Origin: Zoogloea dura
Lineage (GTDB): Bacteria > Pseudomonadota > Gammaproteobacteria > Burkholderiales > Rhodocyclaceae
Assembly (NCBI RefSeq): GCF_012927165.1
Contig: NZ_JABBGA010000015.1
Location: forward strand, 1-64,000
Direction: 5' to 3'
Length of the DNA: 64,000 bases
Below, piece by piece: positions 21,380 through 30,949 of the stretch (position 1 is its first letter; every line of letters starts with the position of its first letter). A program made the translations under genes and the position numbers. The notes below the pieces were generated by a model that saw only the letters and a list, made by a program, of their open reading frames with translations, was not told the origin of the DNA and searched no databases.

Positions 21380-23299
21380 TCAGGGCTTGCCGGCCTTCGC
21401 CGCCACCTTGGCGAGCAGTGCCGCGCAGGGGCTGCCCTCCCCGCCGCCCAGTTCGATGAGCGGCAGCAGGGCCAGCGGCGGCGCCAGCAGGCCAAGCCCC
21501 AGCGCGGCCGCCACCCGGCCGCCCAGGGGCAACGGCTCCGGCGTCACCGAGGGATTGGCGAAGCTGCCCTCCAGCAACAGCGGGCCGCGCAGCGCCAGGA
21601 GGCTGCCGCCCTTCCCCGCCGCGCGCAGGCGCAGCGCCAGGGTCTCGTCCTTCAAGCTGACGCTCCCTTCGCCCACGAGCCGCGTCTTCACGGTGTCGGC
21701 GAGCAGGCTCCGGGCTTGCAGCACACCGGCGCGGGCCTGGAAATCCCCCACCACGCAGCGGATGTCCTCCTTCTGGCCCCCCGCCAGCCAGTCGGTGAAG
21801 GCGTTGGCCACATCCAGGTTGGCGAGGCGCACCAGGAGGCGGCTGGTGCTGCCTCCGCTCATCGCGAAGGCAAGCTCCCCGTCGGCACTGCCCAGCAGGC
21901 CGGCCACCGAGCTGCCGCGCATCTCCAGCCGGGCCTTGCCGCCCAGGGTTCCGGTGGTGAGCTTCTTCGCATCCTCCACGGGCATCAGATCCTGCAGATG
22001 CAGGCGCGTCGCCTGCAGGTCGAGGCGCGCCAGTAGCGGCTGGCTGCGGGTATCCAGCTCCAGCCGGCCCTCCACCCGGCCGCGGGCCAGCCCGAGCTTC
22101 AGGGGCGACAGGGTCACCCGCCTGTCCTCGATGCGCAGGTGGCCCGAGGCAGCGTCGAGCGGCAGGCCGCTGTTGTTGATCTCCTCCGCCGAGAAGTCCA
22201 GATCCACATCGGCCGCGGCGATCTTCTCCAGCCCCAGCGGCCGGGAGGGCAGCACCTTCCCCGGCCGTGGGGCGATCGCCTCGCCGGACTCCTTGCGGGC
22301 GCCCAGGAAGCCGGAGAGGTCCGCAATATCCATCCGGCGCGAGCGCAGCGTGCCGCGCATCTGCTGGCGAGGCCGGCTGCGATCGATGGTCAGCGTGCCG
22401 CCCACGTCGCTGCGTCCGACCCGCGCGTCGATACCGCTGAAGACCCACTCGCCCGACTGACTGACCAGGCTGGCCGACAAGCGATAAGGCGGGGTGGCCG
22501 GCAGCGGCACACCAGTCAAGGGATAGAGCTCGGCCAGGCTCCGCCCGGAGAGGCTGAAACGCACATCCAGCCCGCTGAGGGCCAGCAGATTGCTGACCTG
22601 CCCGCTCAAGGCCAGGCGGGTGGCCCCCGCGCTCCCCTTGATCGCAATGGGATAGGGCCGGCCGGGTGGCTCCAGGTCGAGCAGGCTGCCGGCCTGGCCG
22701 TCGAACTGCATGGCCTCGCCGCGCCAGCGCCCGGTGCTGCTGAACTTCAGCTGGCCGCTCGCCGCGTCGGTGCTGAAGGACACGCGCAGGTCGGCCTGCC
22801 GGGACGGCAGCAGGGCCGCCAGCTCACCATCGATGATGTTCAGGATGGCGATGCGCACGGCCGGCGCCGCAGCGGCCGGCTTGTCGGTGGCGCCGAGCAG
22901 CCAATTGCCGCGCCCCTCGCCGTCCTCCTCGAGGCTGATCCGCGGCGTGTCGATCTCCAGCAGCGGCAGCACCAACTGGCCGCGCAGCAGCCGCGACAGA
23001 TCCACGCTCACCCGGACATGCCGCACGCTGGCCAGCTGCGGGGCCTTGCCCCAGCTGGCGTTGTCCAGCTGCACATCGCTGGCAGACAGCGAAGGCTGCA
23101 TGCTCCAGGGCCGGACTTCCAGATCCCCGGCGATCCGGAACCCCCGCTCCAGGCGGGCCGACACCAGGCTGTTGATCGGGCCGCGCAGCATGTTCCACTG
23201 GAACAGGGCCAGCCCCGCCCCCACCAGCGCGAGGCTCAGGCCGGCCAGCCAGCGCCCGCTGCGACGGGGGGGTTTGTCACCTGGATGTGTATCGTTCAT
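21380..23299 (-). CDS. AsmA-family inner-membrane-anchored protein
   Basis: 639 residues with one N-terminal membrane helix (about 17-37) followed by a long periplasmic beta-rich AsmA/DUF748-type region, including the N-terminal RIAGDLEVRPWSMQPSLSASDVQL segment and the C-terminal LRAAGKGGSLLALRGPLLLEGSF repeat-like strands. The family bridges inner and outer membranes as lipid-transfer or assembly factors. It is shorter than TamB/YhdP-type members and comparable with YhjG-like proteins. Transcribed alone, converging on the CsbD operon and diverging from a histidine kinase gene. Confidence 0.85.
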   Translation of the reverse strand: MNDTHPGDKPPRRSGRWLAGLSLALVGAGLALFQWNMLRGPINSLVSARLERGFRIAGDLEVRPWSMQPSLSASDVQLDNASWGKAPQLASVRHVRVSVDLSRLLRGQLVLPLLEIDTPRISLEEDGEGRGNWLLGATDKPAAAAPAVRIAILNIIDGELAALLPSRQADLRVSFSTDAASGQLKFSSTGRWRGEAMQFDGQAGSLLDLEPPGRPYPIAIKGSAGATRLALSGQVSNLLALSGLDVRFSLSGRSLAELYPLTGVPLPATPPYRLSASLVSQSGEWVFSGIDARVGRSDVGGTLTIDRSRPRQQMRGTLRSRRMDIADLSGFLGARKESGEAIAPRPGKVLPSRPLGLEKIAAADVDLDFSAEEINNSGLPLDAASGHLRIEDRRVTLSPLKLGLARGRVEGRLELDTRSQPLLARLDLQATRLHLQDLMPVEDAKKLTTGTLGGKARLEMRGSSVAGLLGSADGELAFAMSGGSTSRLLVRLANLDVANAFTDWLAGGQKEDIRCVVGDFQARAGVLQARSLLADTVKTRLVGEGSVSLKDETLALRLRAAGKGGSLLALRGPLLLEGSFANPSVTPEPLPLGGRVAAALGLGLLAPPLALLPLIELGGGEGSPCAALLAKVAAKAGKP

Positions 23300-23445
23300 T
23301 TCCGCGTTCTCCGTGCTCGGCGCCGGCAGGCGCCCTGGACATGATCGGAACTGTGATATCCGATTGGTGTCGGACGCGGACTAAAGAAGCGTCGGACTGA
23401 TCTGTCACCCACCCCAGCATCCTTACTCCGGGCACCCGTCTCAAG

Positions 23446-24840
23446 ATGCCAGCAGACATTGCTTCCCGCAGCAATTCCCGTTTCGCCCGGCTGCGAATCC
23501 GGCCGTACTGGCGCTACTGGCATTACGTGCTGGTCGCCGTCGGCTGCGTGCTGGTCCTCACCCTGCTGGCGGCCAGCCATACCCACTCGCGCTTCGGCGT
23601 GGAGGCGGTGCAGGCCGTGCAGGACAGCAAGGCGCGGGTCGCCCGCCTCGACCAGGTGCTGCTCACCATGGCGGATGCGGAGACCAGCGTGCGCGGCTAC
23701 CTCCTCACCCGGAGCGATGTCTACCTCGAACCCTACCGCGACAGCGAGCAGCGCATCGGGCCGCTGCTGGCCGACCTGGAGAAGGACTTTGCCCCCGGCG
23801 CCCCCGACCGGGACGAATTTGAAGTGCTGAAGGAGCTCATCCACCTCAAGCGCGAACACATGGCGCGGGGCGTCGCCTCCGGCCGCCTGACCGAGCCTAT
23901 CGCACCGGGCCAGGTGGGGCCGGGCAAAGCCTTCATGGACCAGATCCGCCTGTCCCTCACCATCCTGCGCGAGCACCGCTCCAGCATCGACGACAGGCTG
24001 GTCCGCGAATACCTGGCCCGCCTCGACGACATGCAGAACGCCGTCACCGCGCTGGCCCTCGGCGCCCTCGGGCTGATCATCGCCCTGTTCGGTGTCCAGC
24101 AGCGGCAGACCGCCCTCCGCGCCCGCATCGCCGAACTGCTGGCCCACGAGAACACCGAGCTCGAGTCCATCGTCGAGCAGCGCACCCGCGACCTGAGCAA
24201 CCTGGCCAGCTACCTCACCAACGCCCGCGAAGAAGAGCGCGGCCGGCTCGCCCGCGAGCTGCACGACGAGCTGGGCGCCCTCCTCACCGCTGCCAAAATG
24301 GACGCCGGCTGGCTGCTGCGCAGCCTCGGGCCGGGCACCACCCAGGACATCCGCGACCGCTTCAAGCGCCTGATCGACACCATCGGCTCGGGCATCGCGG
24401 TGAAGCGCCGCATCATCGACGACCTGCGCCCGCCCCTTCTGCAGGGCCTCGGCCTGGTCGAAGCCCTGCGCGCCCTGGCCGACGATTTCAGCCGCGATCT
24501 CGAGGTGGAAGCCCTGCTGCCCGACCCCGACCCGGCCCCCGCCGAAGACCAGGCGCTGGCCCTGTTCCGCATCGCCCAGGAGGCCTTCACCAACATCCGC
24601 AAGTACGCGCATGCCTCCCATGTGGAGCTGGGCCTGCGCCTGGAGGACGGGGAGCTTCAATTGTGGATCCGCGATGACGGCGCCGGCTTCGACCCCGACT
24701 CGCCCATGCTCAACCGCCATGGGCTGGCCGGCATGAAGCACCGTGTGCAGATGTTCGGGGGCAGCCTGGAGGTGATATCCCGGCCCGGCAAGGGCTGCTG
24801 CATCGAAGCCCGCATGCCCCTGCAGCCCCAGGCCGCCTGA
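23446..24840 (+). CDS. CHASE3-domain NarL-type sensor histidine kinase
   Basis: 464 residues: a membrane helix (about 29-47), an extracytoplasmic CHASE3-like helical bundle (about 48-195, with the ETSVRGYLLT segment), a second membrane helix (about 200-218), then HisKA_3 with His273 in LARELHDELG and a HATPase domain (DDGAGFDPD, HGLAGMKHRV). This is the NarX/DegS-type kinase class. A LuxR-type response regulator is encoded convergently right after it (23 bases between stops) and is the natural partner. The signal is unknown. Start is the first Met in frame; ribosome site weak. Confidence 0.9.
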   Translation: MPADIASRSNSRFARLRIRPYWRYWHYVLVAVGCVLVLTLLAASHTHSRFGVEAVQAVQDSKARVARLDQVLLTMADAETSVRGYLLTRSDVYLEPYRDSEQRIGPLLADLEKDFAPGAPDRDEFEVLKELIHLKREHMARGVASGRLTEPIAPGQVGPGKAFMDQIRLSLTILREHRSSIDDRLVREYLARLDDMQNAVTALALGALGLIIALFGVQQRQTALRARIAELLAHENTELESIVEQRTRDLSNLASYLTNAREEERGRLARELHDELGALLTAAKMDAGWLLRSLGPGTTQDIRDRFKRLIDTIGSGIAVKRRIIDDLRPPLLQGLGLVEALRALADDFSRDLEVEALLPDPDPAPAEDQALALFRIAQEAFTNIRKYAHASHVELGLRLEDGELQLWIRDDGAGFDPDSPMLNRHGLAGMKHRVQMFGGSLEVISRPGKGCCIEARMPLQPQAA

Positions 24841-24863
24841 CCAAAGCCATCCCCCCTTCGCCC

Positions 24864-25499
24864 TCAGGACACCAGCAGGCCATGCTGCAGGGCATAGGTG
24901 GCCAGCTCGGCATTGCTGGCCACGTTCAGCTTCTCGAGCAGGCGCGACCTGTAGGTGCTCACCGTCTTCACGCTCAGGTTCAGGATGTCGGCGATGCCCG
25001 ACACCGACTCCCCCCGCGCCAGCCGCAGGAAGACCTGCATCTCCCGCTCAGACAGGCTCTCGTGCGGCTGCGCCGCCGACACCCCGGCCAGATCATCGGC
25101 CAGCAGCTCCGCCGTCCTGCGCGACACATAGCGCCGCCCCTGGGCCACCGTCTGGATGGCCCGCAGCAGCTCGTCCCGGTCGCAGTCCTTGCACAGGTAG
25201 CCGTCGGCACCGTGGCGGATCATCGGCAGCGCATAGCGTTCCTCCGGGTAGCCGCTGAGCACCAGCACCTTGAGATCCGGGTGGCGCTGGCGGACCACCC
25301 GCAGCACATCCACGCCGCTCTGGCCGGGCAGCGCCAGATCCAGCAGCAGCACATCGCAGGGCTGCTCCCGGAGCTTCTGCAAGGCCTCTTCGCCGGAGGC
25401 CGCCTCGAACTCGATGCGGATGCCCAGTTCGTCGACCAGCATCTCCCGGAAGCCGGCGCGCACGATGCCGTGATCATCGACAATGGCCAATCGCAGCAT
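24864..25499 (-). CDS. NarL/LuxR-family response regulator
   Basis: 211 residues: receiver domain (1-120) with phospho-acceptor Asp54 (LLLDLALPG), acidic DD at 9-10 and Lys in CKD near 103, followed by a LuxR-type helix-turn-helix (about 145-205; LSEREMQVFLRLARG, VKTVSTYRSRLLEKL). Start set at 25499 behind GGAAGGG. It is convergent with the CHASE3 kinase gene and probably phosphorylated by it. A convergent kinase/regulator pair gives each its own promoter. Confidence 0.92.
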   Translation of the reverse strand: MLRLAIVDDHGIVRAGFREMLVDELGIRIEFEAASGEEALQKLREQPCDVLLLDLALPGQSGVDVLRVVRQRHPDLKVLVLSGYPEERYALPMIRHGADGYLCKDCDRDELLRAIQTVAQGRRYVSRRTAELLADDLAGVSAAQPHESLSEREMQVFLRLARGESVSGIADILNLSVKTVSTYRSRLLEKLNVASNAELATYALQHGLLVS

Positions 25500-25619
25500 G
25501 AATGTCCCTTCCCCTTCCCGTCCGATGAGGCCCATTGTAGCCCTGCCAAAACAACTGCAAAGCTCAAGACCGCCGACGCGCGTGCCAGACGATTCCTACA
25601 CGCCATATCGCCCTTGTCG

Positions 25620-25745
25620 GACAGCACAAGGCCGGCTGCCGGCCTAAAGTAACAGGAGAGCATGGCAAGGCCACGCAAAGCCATGGCTGCCCGTCTTTAA
25701 CCAAGTGCTTACCGCACTTAACGCAGGCCGGCCCCAGACTCGGGC
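25620..25745 (+). other. structured intergenic segment containing ACGCAAAGCC
   Basis: Within the 330-base gap before the next gene, CATGGC and GCCATG (about 25661-25684) form a stem around a loop holding ACGCAAAGCC, the conserved core of GEMM-I c-di-GMP riboswitches. CCGGC/GCCGG repeats flank it. The rest of the GEMM consensus (tetraloop arm, second helix) is not recognisable, so this is only a structured-RNA candidate. Confidence 0.25.
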
Positions 25746-25829
25746 ACCTGCAAGCCAACAAGCGGGCGCCGTGCCTGCGTGGTGGGCCACCCGACCGGCT
25801 TCCCCTTCATTCATCTCCGGGAGAAGAAC

Positions 25830-26150
25830 ATGCCGCACATTTCATACTCGAGCCCCGACCAGCACGCCTGGGCGCAACCCGGCGAATGGGACTGGACCGT
25901 CCGGGTCTGCCTGATCGGCAGCCTGCTGCTGGGCGGCAGCATGCTGTTCCCGCAGCTCGACGTGGAGCACACCCCCCGCAGCCTGAGCCCGGCAGGCGCC
26001 GCCAGCAGCCTCGTCGCACGCCAGGCCGGCCTGAGCGCCTGCGTGCCCGACGTCGGCGCGGTCTATCGCATGATCGGCCACTCCGCCTGGGACGTGCTGC
26101 CGGCCTGCGACGTGGAAGATCCCGTCGGCAGCGCCCGCCTGCGTCCCTGA
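25830..26150 (+). CDS. hypothetical protein with one membrane helix
   Basis: 106 residues, family not recognised. The N-terminal 24 residues are polar and tryptophan-rich (HAWAQPGEWDW), then a single hydrophobic helix (about 25-42, VCLIGSLLLGGSMLFP), then a mostly polar region with two cysteines (near 74 and 95) that would face the periplasm and could form a disulfide. A GGGAGAAG ribosome site supports the ATG at 25830. It stands 90 bases before a single-domain response regulator in the same direction. Confidence 0.55.
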   Translation: MPHISYSSPDQHAWAQPGEWDWTVRVCLIGSLLLGGSMLFPQLDVEHTPRSLSPAGAASSLVARQAGLSACVPDVGAVYRMIGHSAWDVLPACDVEDPVGSARLRP

Positions 26151-26240
26151 GCGACACCCTGGCGCGACACCCCGCAACGACATCCACGGCCGCACCCCTC
26201 GGGGCGCCCCCAAGCACAAGCCCGCATCGAAGAAACGCTC

Positions 26241-26654
26241 ATGTCAGCAGCAGCACGCACCCCTCTCAAGATAGTTCTCGTCGAGGATTCGGCGCTGCTG
26301 CGCGACCTGCTCAGCGGCATGCTCAAGGGCATTGCGGGCATCGAGATCGCCGCGGTTGCCGACAGTGAGAAGGGCGCCATCGAAACCCTCCTGCAGACCC
26401 GGCCGGATCTCGCCATCATCGACCTCGAGCTGCGCGGCGGCACCGGCCTCAATGTGCTGGCCGCCACCCATCAGGCGCCCCAGCGCTTTGGCGAACTGCG
26501 CACGGTGGTCTTCTCCAATCACGCCCACGCCATCGTCCAGGGGCGCTGCCGGGCGCTCGGAGCGCTGGCCTTCTTCGACAAATCCTTCCAGATGGAAGAG
26601 CTCCTCGAATGGATCCAGACCGAGGCCGAGCGCAAGCGCCGCGGCCCGGCCTGA
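26241..26654 (+). CDS. stand-alone response-regulator receiver protein
   Basis: 137 residues comprising only a receiver domain: acidic ED near 16-17, phospho-acceptor Asp61 (LAIIDLELRGG), Ser/Thr-type switch near SNHAH and Lys in DKSF near 114. No output domain, so it acts by binding a partner, CheY-like, or as a phosphorelay intermediate; the many hybrid kinases in this window are possible sources. It ends just before an intrinsic terminator. Confidence 0.87.
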   Translation: MSAAARTPLKIVLVEDSALLRDLLSGMLKGIAGIEIAAVADSEKGAIETLLQTRPDLAIIDLELRGGTGLNVLAATHQAPQRFGELRTVVFSNHAHAIVQGRCRALGALAFFDKSFQMEELLEWIQTEAERKRRGPA

Positions 26655-26686
26655 ACCCACCCGCAAGCCCCTCGTGAACGCAGAAA

Positions 26687-26709
26687 GGGCGACCACAACA
26701 CGGTCGCCC
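26687..26709 (+). terminator. intrinsic terminator after receiver gene
   Basis: GGGCGACC-ACAACAC-GGTCGCCC, an 8-bp perfect stem followed by ATTTCATTT. Lies 32 bases after the stop; may also serve the convergent BON gene. Confidence 0.82.
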
Positions 26710-26771
26710 ATTTCATTTGACTGACTTGACTGGTGCCCGGAAGGCGGCGGCGCCGCCCTCCGGCCCTGCGC

Positions 26772-27083
26772 TCAGGGCTTCACGACGATGTCGTTGCTCA
26801 CCGACCGGACCCCCGCGGTGGCCCGCGCAATCCCTTCGGCATGGCTCTTTTCGGCCGTCGACTTGGCAAAGCCCGACAGCTGCACCACGCCCTTCAGGGT
26901 TTCCACATTGATCGCCATCGCACTCACCTTCGGATCCTCGGCAAACTTCGCCTTCACCCGGGTGGTGATTGTGGCGTCATCAACGTATTCGCCCACGGTG
27001 GACTGGTCCCGCGTAACGGCACAGCCAACCGCGGTAAACGCCAGCAGACCGGAGAGTGCGAGCGTTACGGCAGTGTTCTTCAT
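26772..27083 (-). CDS. BON-domain lipoprotein, OsmY-like
   Basis: 103 residues: signal peptide with lipobox ending at Cys21 (TAVGC), then one BON domain (about 38-103; TTRVKAKFAEDPKVSA, GVVQLSGF, AGVRSVSNDIVV). BON domains bind phospholipid and are typical of osmotic-shock periplasmic proteins. AAGGAG precedes the ATG. Transcribed alone. Its stress association fits the CsbD/DUF1328 genes nearby, but nothing in the sequence shows the control. Confidence 0.9.
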   Translation of the reverse strand: MKNTAVTLALSGLLAFTAVGCAVTRDQSTVGEYVDDATITTRVKAKFAEDPKVSAMAINVETLKGVVQLSGFAKSTAEKSHAEGIARATAGVRSVSNDIVVKP

Positions 27084-27241
27084 TTTCGGCTCCTTGGTTG
27101 ACCCCTGGTGGTGCGCCGACGCCCGGTTGCGGATCGGCGACGCGTGTCGATGCTGCTGACTCCACTATAGGGATGGCCCCGGCCCCGAACTGTCCGACAC
27201 GGCCGATTACGCTGTAGGAAGAATCCTGCCGCGCCCTCCGC

Positions 27242-27766
27242 TCACTCCCCCTCGTTCTCCTTCTGCTCCACCAGGTAGCCGACGCTGATCTGCACGCTCT
27301 CGATGAGCTCCATGGTGGCCGTCGCCTGGCTGGTCAGCAGGGCATTGAAGCGGGCATACAGGTCGCTCTCCTGATCCATCAGCTTCGACAGGGTATTCAC
27401 CTTCCTCACGCTGGCCGCCTCGCTGGCGATGGCCTGCAAGCCTTCCAGCCACTGGGCCTGCTGGGTGGCCAGGCGCTTCATCACGGCGGCCTGGATGGCC
27501 ATGCTCTCGGTGAGCAGGCTGGCATCCTTCTGCGGCTGCATGGCCAGGCGCATCAGGGCCTGACAGCTCTGCATCTGGCGCGTCACCGACTGGGTGATGA
27601 GCTCCTGCCAGGTGTTGAGGCGGCCCAGGGGCACGGTGGGCAGCGTGGCGGGCACGCTGGCGGCGGGAGTGCCGGTCAGTTTGGCCAGCATGCCGGCGTG
27701 GACCTGCTGGAGTTCGTGCATCTGGCGGAGGGAATCTTCCGCGATGGTGGCGAGGGCGGTGTACAT
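27242..27766 (-). CDS. phasin-family PHA granule protein
   Basis: 174 residues, helical and amphipathic with no membrane segment; the pattern (repeated Gln, Ala and Met, with TWQELITQSVTRQMQ in the middle) matches the phasin_2 type that coats polyhydroxyalkanoate granules. It sits 28 bases after a PHA-depolymerase-like gene on the same strand, and this pairing is the strongest support for the assignment. Ends in a charged EQKENEGE tail. Confidence 0.7.
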   Translation of the reverse strand: MYTALATIAEDSLRQMHELQQVHAGMLAKLTGTPAASVPATLPTVPLGRLNTWQELITQSVTRQMQSCQALMRLAMQPQKDASLLTESMAIQAAVMKRLATQQAQWLEGLQAIASEAASVRKVNTLSKLMDQESDLYARFNALLTSQATATMELIESVQISVGYLVEQKENEGE

Positions 27767-27794
27767 GGCTGGGCTTTCTCCGAGGGTCGCGGTT

Positions 27795-28865
27795 TTATTG
27801 GCCGCCGAGGCGTTGCAGCATGCGGTGGATGGCCTGGATCTGGATGGCCTGCTTTGAATAATAGTCGGGGTTCTGCGGGTCTTCCGCGGTGTAGCCCCAC
27901 CAGTCCCAGCAACCCTCGGGGTTCTGGCTGGCGGCGCTGTCGGTGCCCTCGGCCTGGGGGTAGAGGATGATCAGGTCGTTGGCATCGGCCATCTCGTTGT
28001 AGCCGGTGGTGGTGTAGTAGCGGTTGCCGTAGGGCGGGCAGTTTTCCAGGTCGGGCTGGCCGTTGACGAAATTGACATAGTTGTAGCCCTGCTTGCAGCC
28101 ATGCAGCGCAATGTGCACACGGCAGGGCGCGCCCTCCTCCACCGCCTTGGGCACATAGGCGTAGGCAAAGCGGCTCATGCTGGCGCGCGGATCGCCGCCG
28201 AAGAACTCGGTCTGGTCAAAGCGGATGATGCGTCCGCTGAGGCGTTCTGCCGGCGGCTTGAGCGGCCCGTAGATGTGCTCGAGGATGACCTGCGACTGCA
28301 TGAAGCCGCCCTGGTTGATGTAGGGCGGGCGATTGACGCCGAGGGGGTTGTCTTCCGGGTTGTCGGTGATGATGGAGTGCCCGGCCGGCAGCGTGTTCTC
28401 GTAGTGGATGGCGCCCGGCGCCACGCCGAGCTTCTCGTAGAACTGGCGGGTGGTGTCCACCACGCTGGAATTGACGACGCTGTCCTCGGTGCCAGTGAAG
28501 ATATACACCCGGTGGCTCGCCAGGTTCTCGACCGGATCGATCAAGCCCTGGGCCGCTGTGTCCCGCGCCACGCTGGCGAGCTTGTCGGGGTTCGGCGCAG
28601 CCTGGGGGATCAGCGGGTTCATGCACACATACAGCGCGTTGATGGTCAGCGCATCTTCGGCAATGGCAGCGGCTGCGCGGTAGGACTCCGCACAGCGGAA
28701 GGGCCCGCCGGCAATGATGCCGGCCCCCACGAAGGTGGAGGAATGCGCCAGGTGCATCTGCACCGTCATGAAGGCGCCGGACGACAGGCCGGACACCGAG
28801 CTCTGGCCGAGATCGGCCTTGAAGCTGGGCAGGGCGGCGGCAACAGAAGAATCTTCGTTCGACAT
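27795..28865 (-). CDS. PHA/PHB depolymerase-like serine esterase
   Basis: 356 residues of the extracellular-type short-chain PHA depolymerase fold, alpha/beta hydrolase. The lipase box GLSSG places nucleophile Ser28 close to the N-terminus, and HGCKQGYN (oxyanion region) and GCWDWWGYT further on are family hallmarks. Despite the extracellular family name no signal peptide precedes the domain, and the GGGAGA ribosome site supports the start at 28865. Probably cytoplasmic, then, acting on the granule surface with the phasin encoded just downstream. A secreted role cannot be excluded if the start is further upstream, but that extension is basic and not signal-like. Confidence 0.82.
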   Translation of the reverse strand: MSNEDSSVAAALPSFKADLGQSSVSGLSSGAFMTVQMHLAHSSTFVGAGIIAGGPFRCAESYRAAAAIAEDALTINALYVCMNPLIPQAAPNPDKLASVARDTAAQGLIDPVENLASHRVYIFTGTEDSVVNSSVVDTTRQFYEKLGVAPGAIHYENTLPAGHSIITDNPEDNPLGVNRPPYINQGGFMQSQVILEHIYGPLKPPAERLSGRIIRFDQTEFFGGDPRASMSRFAYAYVPKAVEEGAPCRVHIALHGCKQGYNYVNFVNGQPDLENCPPYGNRYYTTTGYNEMADANDLIILYPQAEGTDSAASQNPEGCWDWWGYTAEDPQNPDYYSKQAIQIQAIHRMLQRLGGQ

Positions 28866-29041
28866 GACATCTCCCGGACGTAAGCGGTGATCGATGGAAA
28901 CGCGGAGCGGGACACGGCGGGCGCCACGTCCGGAAAGGGCTGGAGGCCCTTTCACAATACTCACGTTACATCAGGGAGATGACAGAGGAAAGTTTTTTGT
29001 TGCAGCGCAAAATGGGTACTGAACCCCTTTTTTGCCGCGCT

Positions 29042-30328
29042 TTAGCGCATCTGGCGCTCAATGCCGGCAAACAGCCGATCATAGATGCCGACCAGCGCCT
29101 CCCTGTCCTTGGTGCCCTTCACCCACTTGCGGGCCTGGGCGATCTGCAGCGCCTCCCGCTCGATCTCGGACAGGCTCTCGATGGCGATCGGCTTGCCGTG
29201 CAGGATGGTGGTGGCATCTGCGCGGGCCTTTTGCGCCGTGGCCACCAGGTGCATCGACGCATCCATCGACTCGGCCCCCTGGCCGATGCTGGTGGCCAGC
29301 GTCTGCACCTGCGCGGCCGACTCGGCGGAGCGGGCCAGGCCGCTGCTGAACTCGTCGGCCGTGCCACGGGCGCCGACCACCGCCTCGCGCAGCGCGGCGA
29401 TCTCGGCGGTGGCGGTGGCCATCGACTCTCCGATCGCACTGGTGGCAATGGCGATCTCCTCGGCCGAGCGCTGGGCCTGATCGGCCAGCTTGCTCACCTC
29501 CTCGGCCACCACCGCGAAGCCCCGGCCCGCCTCGCCGGCGCGGGCCGCCTCGATCGAGGCGTTGAGGGCCAGCAGGGTGGTCTTCTTGGCCACCGCGTCG
29601 ATGTGGCCGGTGAGCCGGTGGATCGCCTGGGTCTTGCCGTTGAGGTCGTCGAGCACCGCCACGCCCGCCTCGGCGGCCTTCTCGGCGCCCGACAAGGCGC
29701 CCGCCATGCGGTGCGCCGCCTCCGACATGGCGCTGGCCGAATCACCGAAGGTCAGCGCCAGCTCCCGCGAGCGCTGCGAATCACCGCCCACTGCATTGAG
29801 TGCCCGGTCGGCATGGGTGATGGCCATCGACAAGCCCTTTTCAGAACGCAGGAAGATGCGCGACAGCAGCGCCTCCCGCGCCACCGACTCCTGGGCGCCC
29901 TCCACCTCGTCGAGCAGGGTCTGGATGCGTGCCAGCACCGACCGGAAGCTGCCGTGCAGACCCGCCAGTTGCAAGCGCCGCCCGCTGCGCCCGTCCGACA
30001 AGGCCTGCATGCTCCCCAGCAGTTCGCGGAAGGAGGTCTCGGTCTGGTCGAGGGCGGAGTTGAGATTCACACGGATCGATTCGAGGGTCGGATCCGCCAG
30101 CCGCTGCGGCAAACGCCCGCCCAGCTGGCCCTTGCTCACCTGCTGCAGCAGGGTATCGAAGCGCTCGAGCTCGCTCGACGCCCCCCGGCCCGGCCACAAG
30201 GACAAGACCAGCGCCGGCAGCAATGCGGGCAGCACCGCCCAGGGCGACACAAAGGCCAGCCCCGCCGCCGCCGCGATGAGGGCCGCCACGGCCCATTCGC
30301 GCTTAAAGCGAAAAGACGAATTCTTCAT
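29042..30328 (-). CDS. methyl-accepting chemotaxis protein, partner of PAS protein
   Basis: 428 residues: two closely spaced hydrophobic segments near the N-terminus (about 11-45) anchoring it in the membrane, no periplasmic domain, a HAMP-like linker and a long coiled coil with the signalling tip ([37 protein letters not shown], here quoted by its parts TTLLALNAS and RGFAVVAEE). The start at 30328 overlaps the end of the PAS gene by 26 bases, so the two are translated together. Together they reproduce the architecture of the redox sensor Aer as two chains. Confidence 0.88.
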   Translation of the reverse strand: MKNSSFRFKREWAVAALIAAAAGLAFVSPWAVLPALLPALVLSLWPGRGASSELERFDTLLQQVSKGQLGGRLPQRLADPTLESIRVNLNSALDQTETSFRELLGSMQALSDGRSGRRLQLAGLHGSFRSVLARIQTLLDEVEGAQESVAREALLSRIFLRSEKGLSMAITHADRALNAVGGDSQRSRELALTFGDSASAMSEAAHRMAGALSGAEKAAEAGVAVLDDLNGKTQAIHRLTGHIDAVAKKTTLLALNASIEAARAGEAGRGFAVVAEEVSKLADQAQRSAEEIAIATSAIGESMATATAEIAALREAVVGARGTADEFSSGLARSAESAAQVQTLATSIGQGAESMDASMHLVATAQKARADATTILHGKPIAIESLSEIEREALQIAQARKWVKGTKDREALVGIYDRLFAGIERQMR

Positions 30329-30821
30329 AATCCATCTCCAGCTGTCCCAGCGCATCCACCAGCACCTTGGTGCCTGCCGCAATGGCATCCCTCGCCCCCA
30401 CGGCCCGCTCTGCATCGAGCATGGCCCGGTAGACCCCGCTTATCTTGCCAATGGCTTCCCGGCTCGGGCAGCGGCGCACCGAGGTGTAGCCCTCGATACT
30501 GCCGTTGCCGCCAAAGTCCGGAGTGATGTGGGCATAGACCCAATAGAAGGAGCCGTCCTTCGACATGTTCTTGACGTAGGCAAAGAACTCCCGCCCCGCC
30601 TGGATGGTGTCCCAGGCCAGCTTGAAGGCCGCCCGCGGCATGTCCGGGTGGCGGATGATGTTGTGCTGCGAGCCCAGCAGTTCGTCCTCGGCATAGCCGG
30701 AGAACTCGATGAAGATCGGATTGCAATAAGTGATGATGCCCTTGGGACTGGTCTTGGACACGATGAAATCATCGGTCCGCATCACCCTTTCGGTGTTGGT
30801 TGGCTGAATGCCACGCTTCAC
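30303..30821 (-). CDS. Aer-type PAS sensor protein, separate chain
   Basis: 172 residues: a single PAS domain (about 10-125) with the Aer signature NIIRHPDMP near 55, [14 protein letters not shown] near 88 and GYTSVRR near 112, which in Aer binds FAD and senses redox state. After it comes a helical tail. GTG start behind AGGAG. No HAMP or signalling domain is in this chain; those are in the overlapping MCP gene downstream. Aerotaxis or energy taxis is the likely role, inferred from the family. Confidence 0.87.
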   Translation of the reverse strand: MKRGIQPTNTERVMRTDDFIVSKTSPKGIITYCNPIFIEFSGYAEDELLGSQHNIIRHPDMPRAAFKLAWDTIQAGREFFAYVKNMSKDGSFYWVYAHITPDFGGNGSIEGYTSVRRCPSREAIGKISGVYRAMLDAERAVGARDAIAAGTKVLVDALGQLEMDYEEFVFSL

Positions 30822-30949
30822 GGGTCAAGCTCCTGCTGTTGATTACGCGCCCCGGAGGCGCATGTGAACAGCCGCCGGCCATGCACTATCGGCAATACCG
30901 GCCAAAGCCTGAGCCGGGCCCCTGCGGGCAGGCGCCCGGGCTCCGATGA

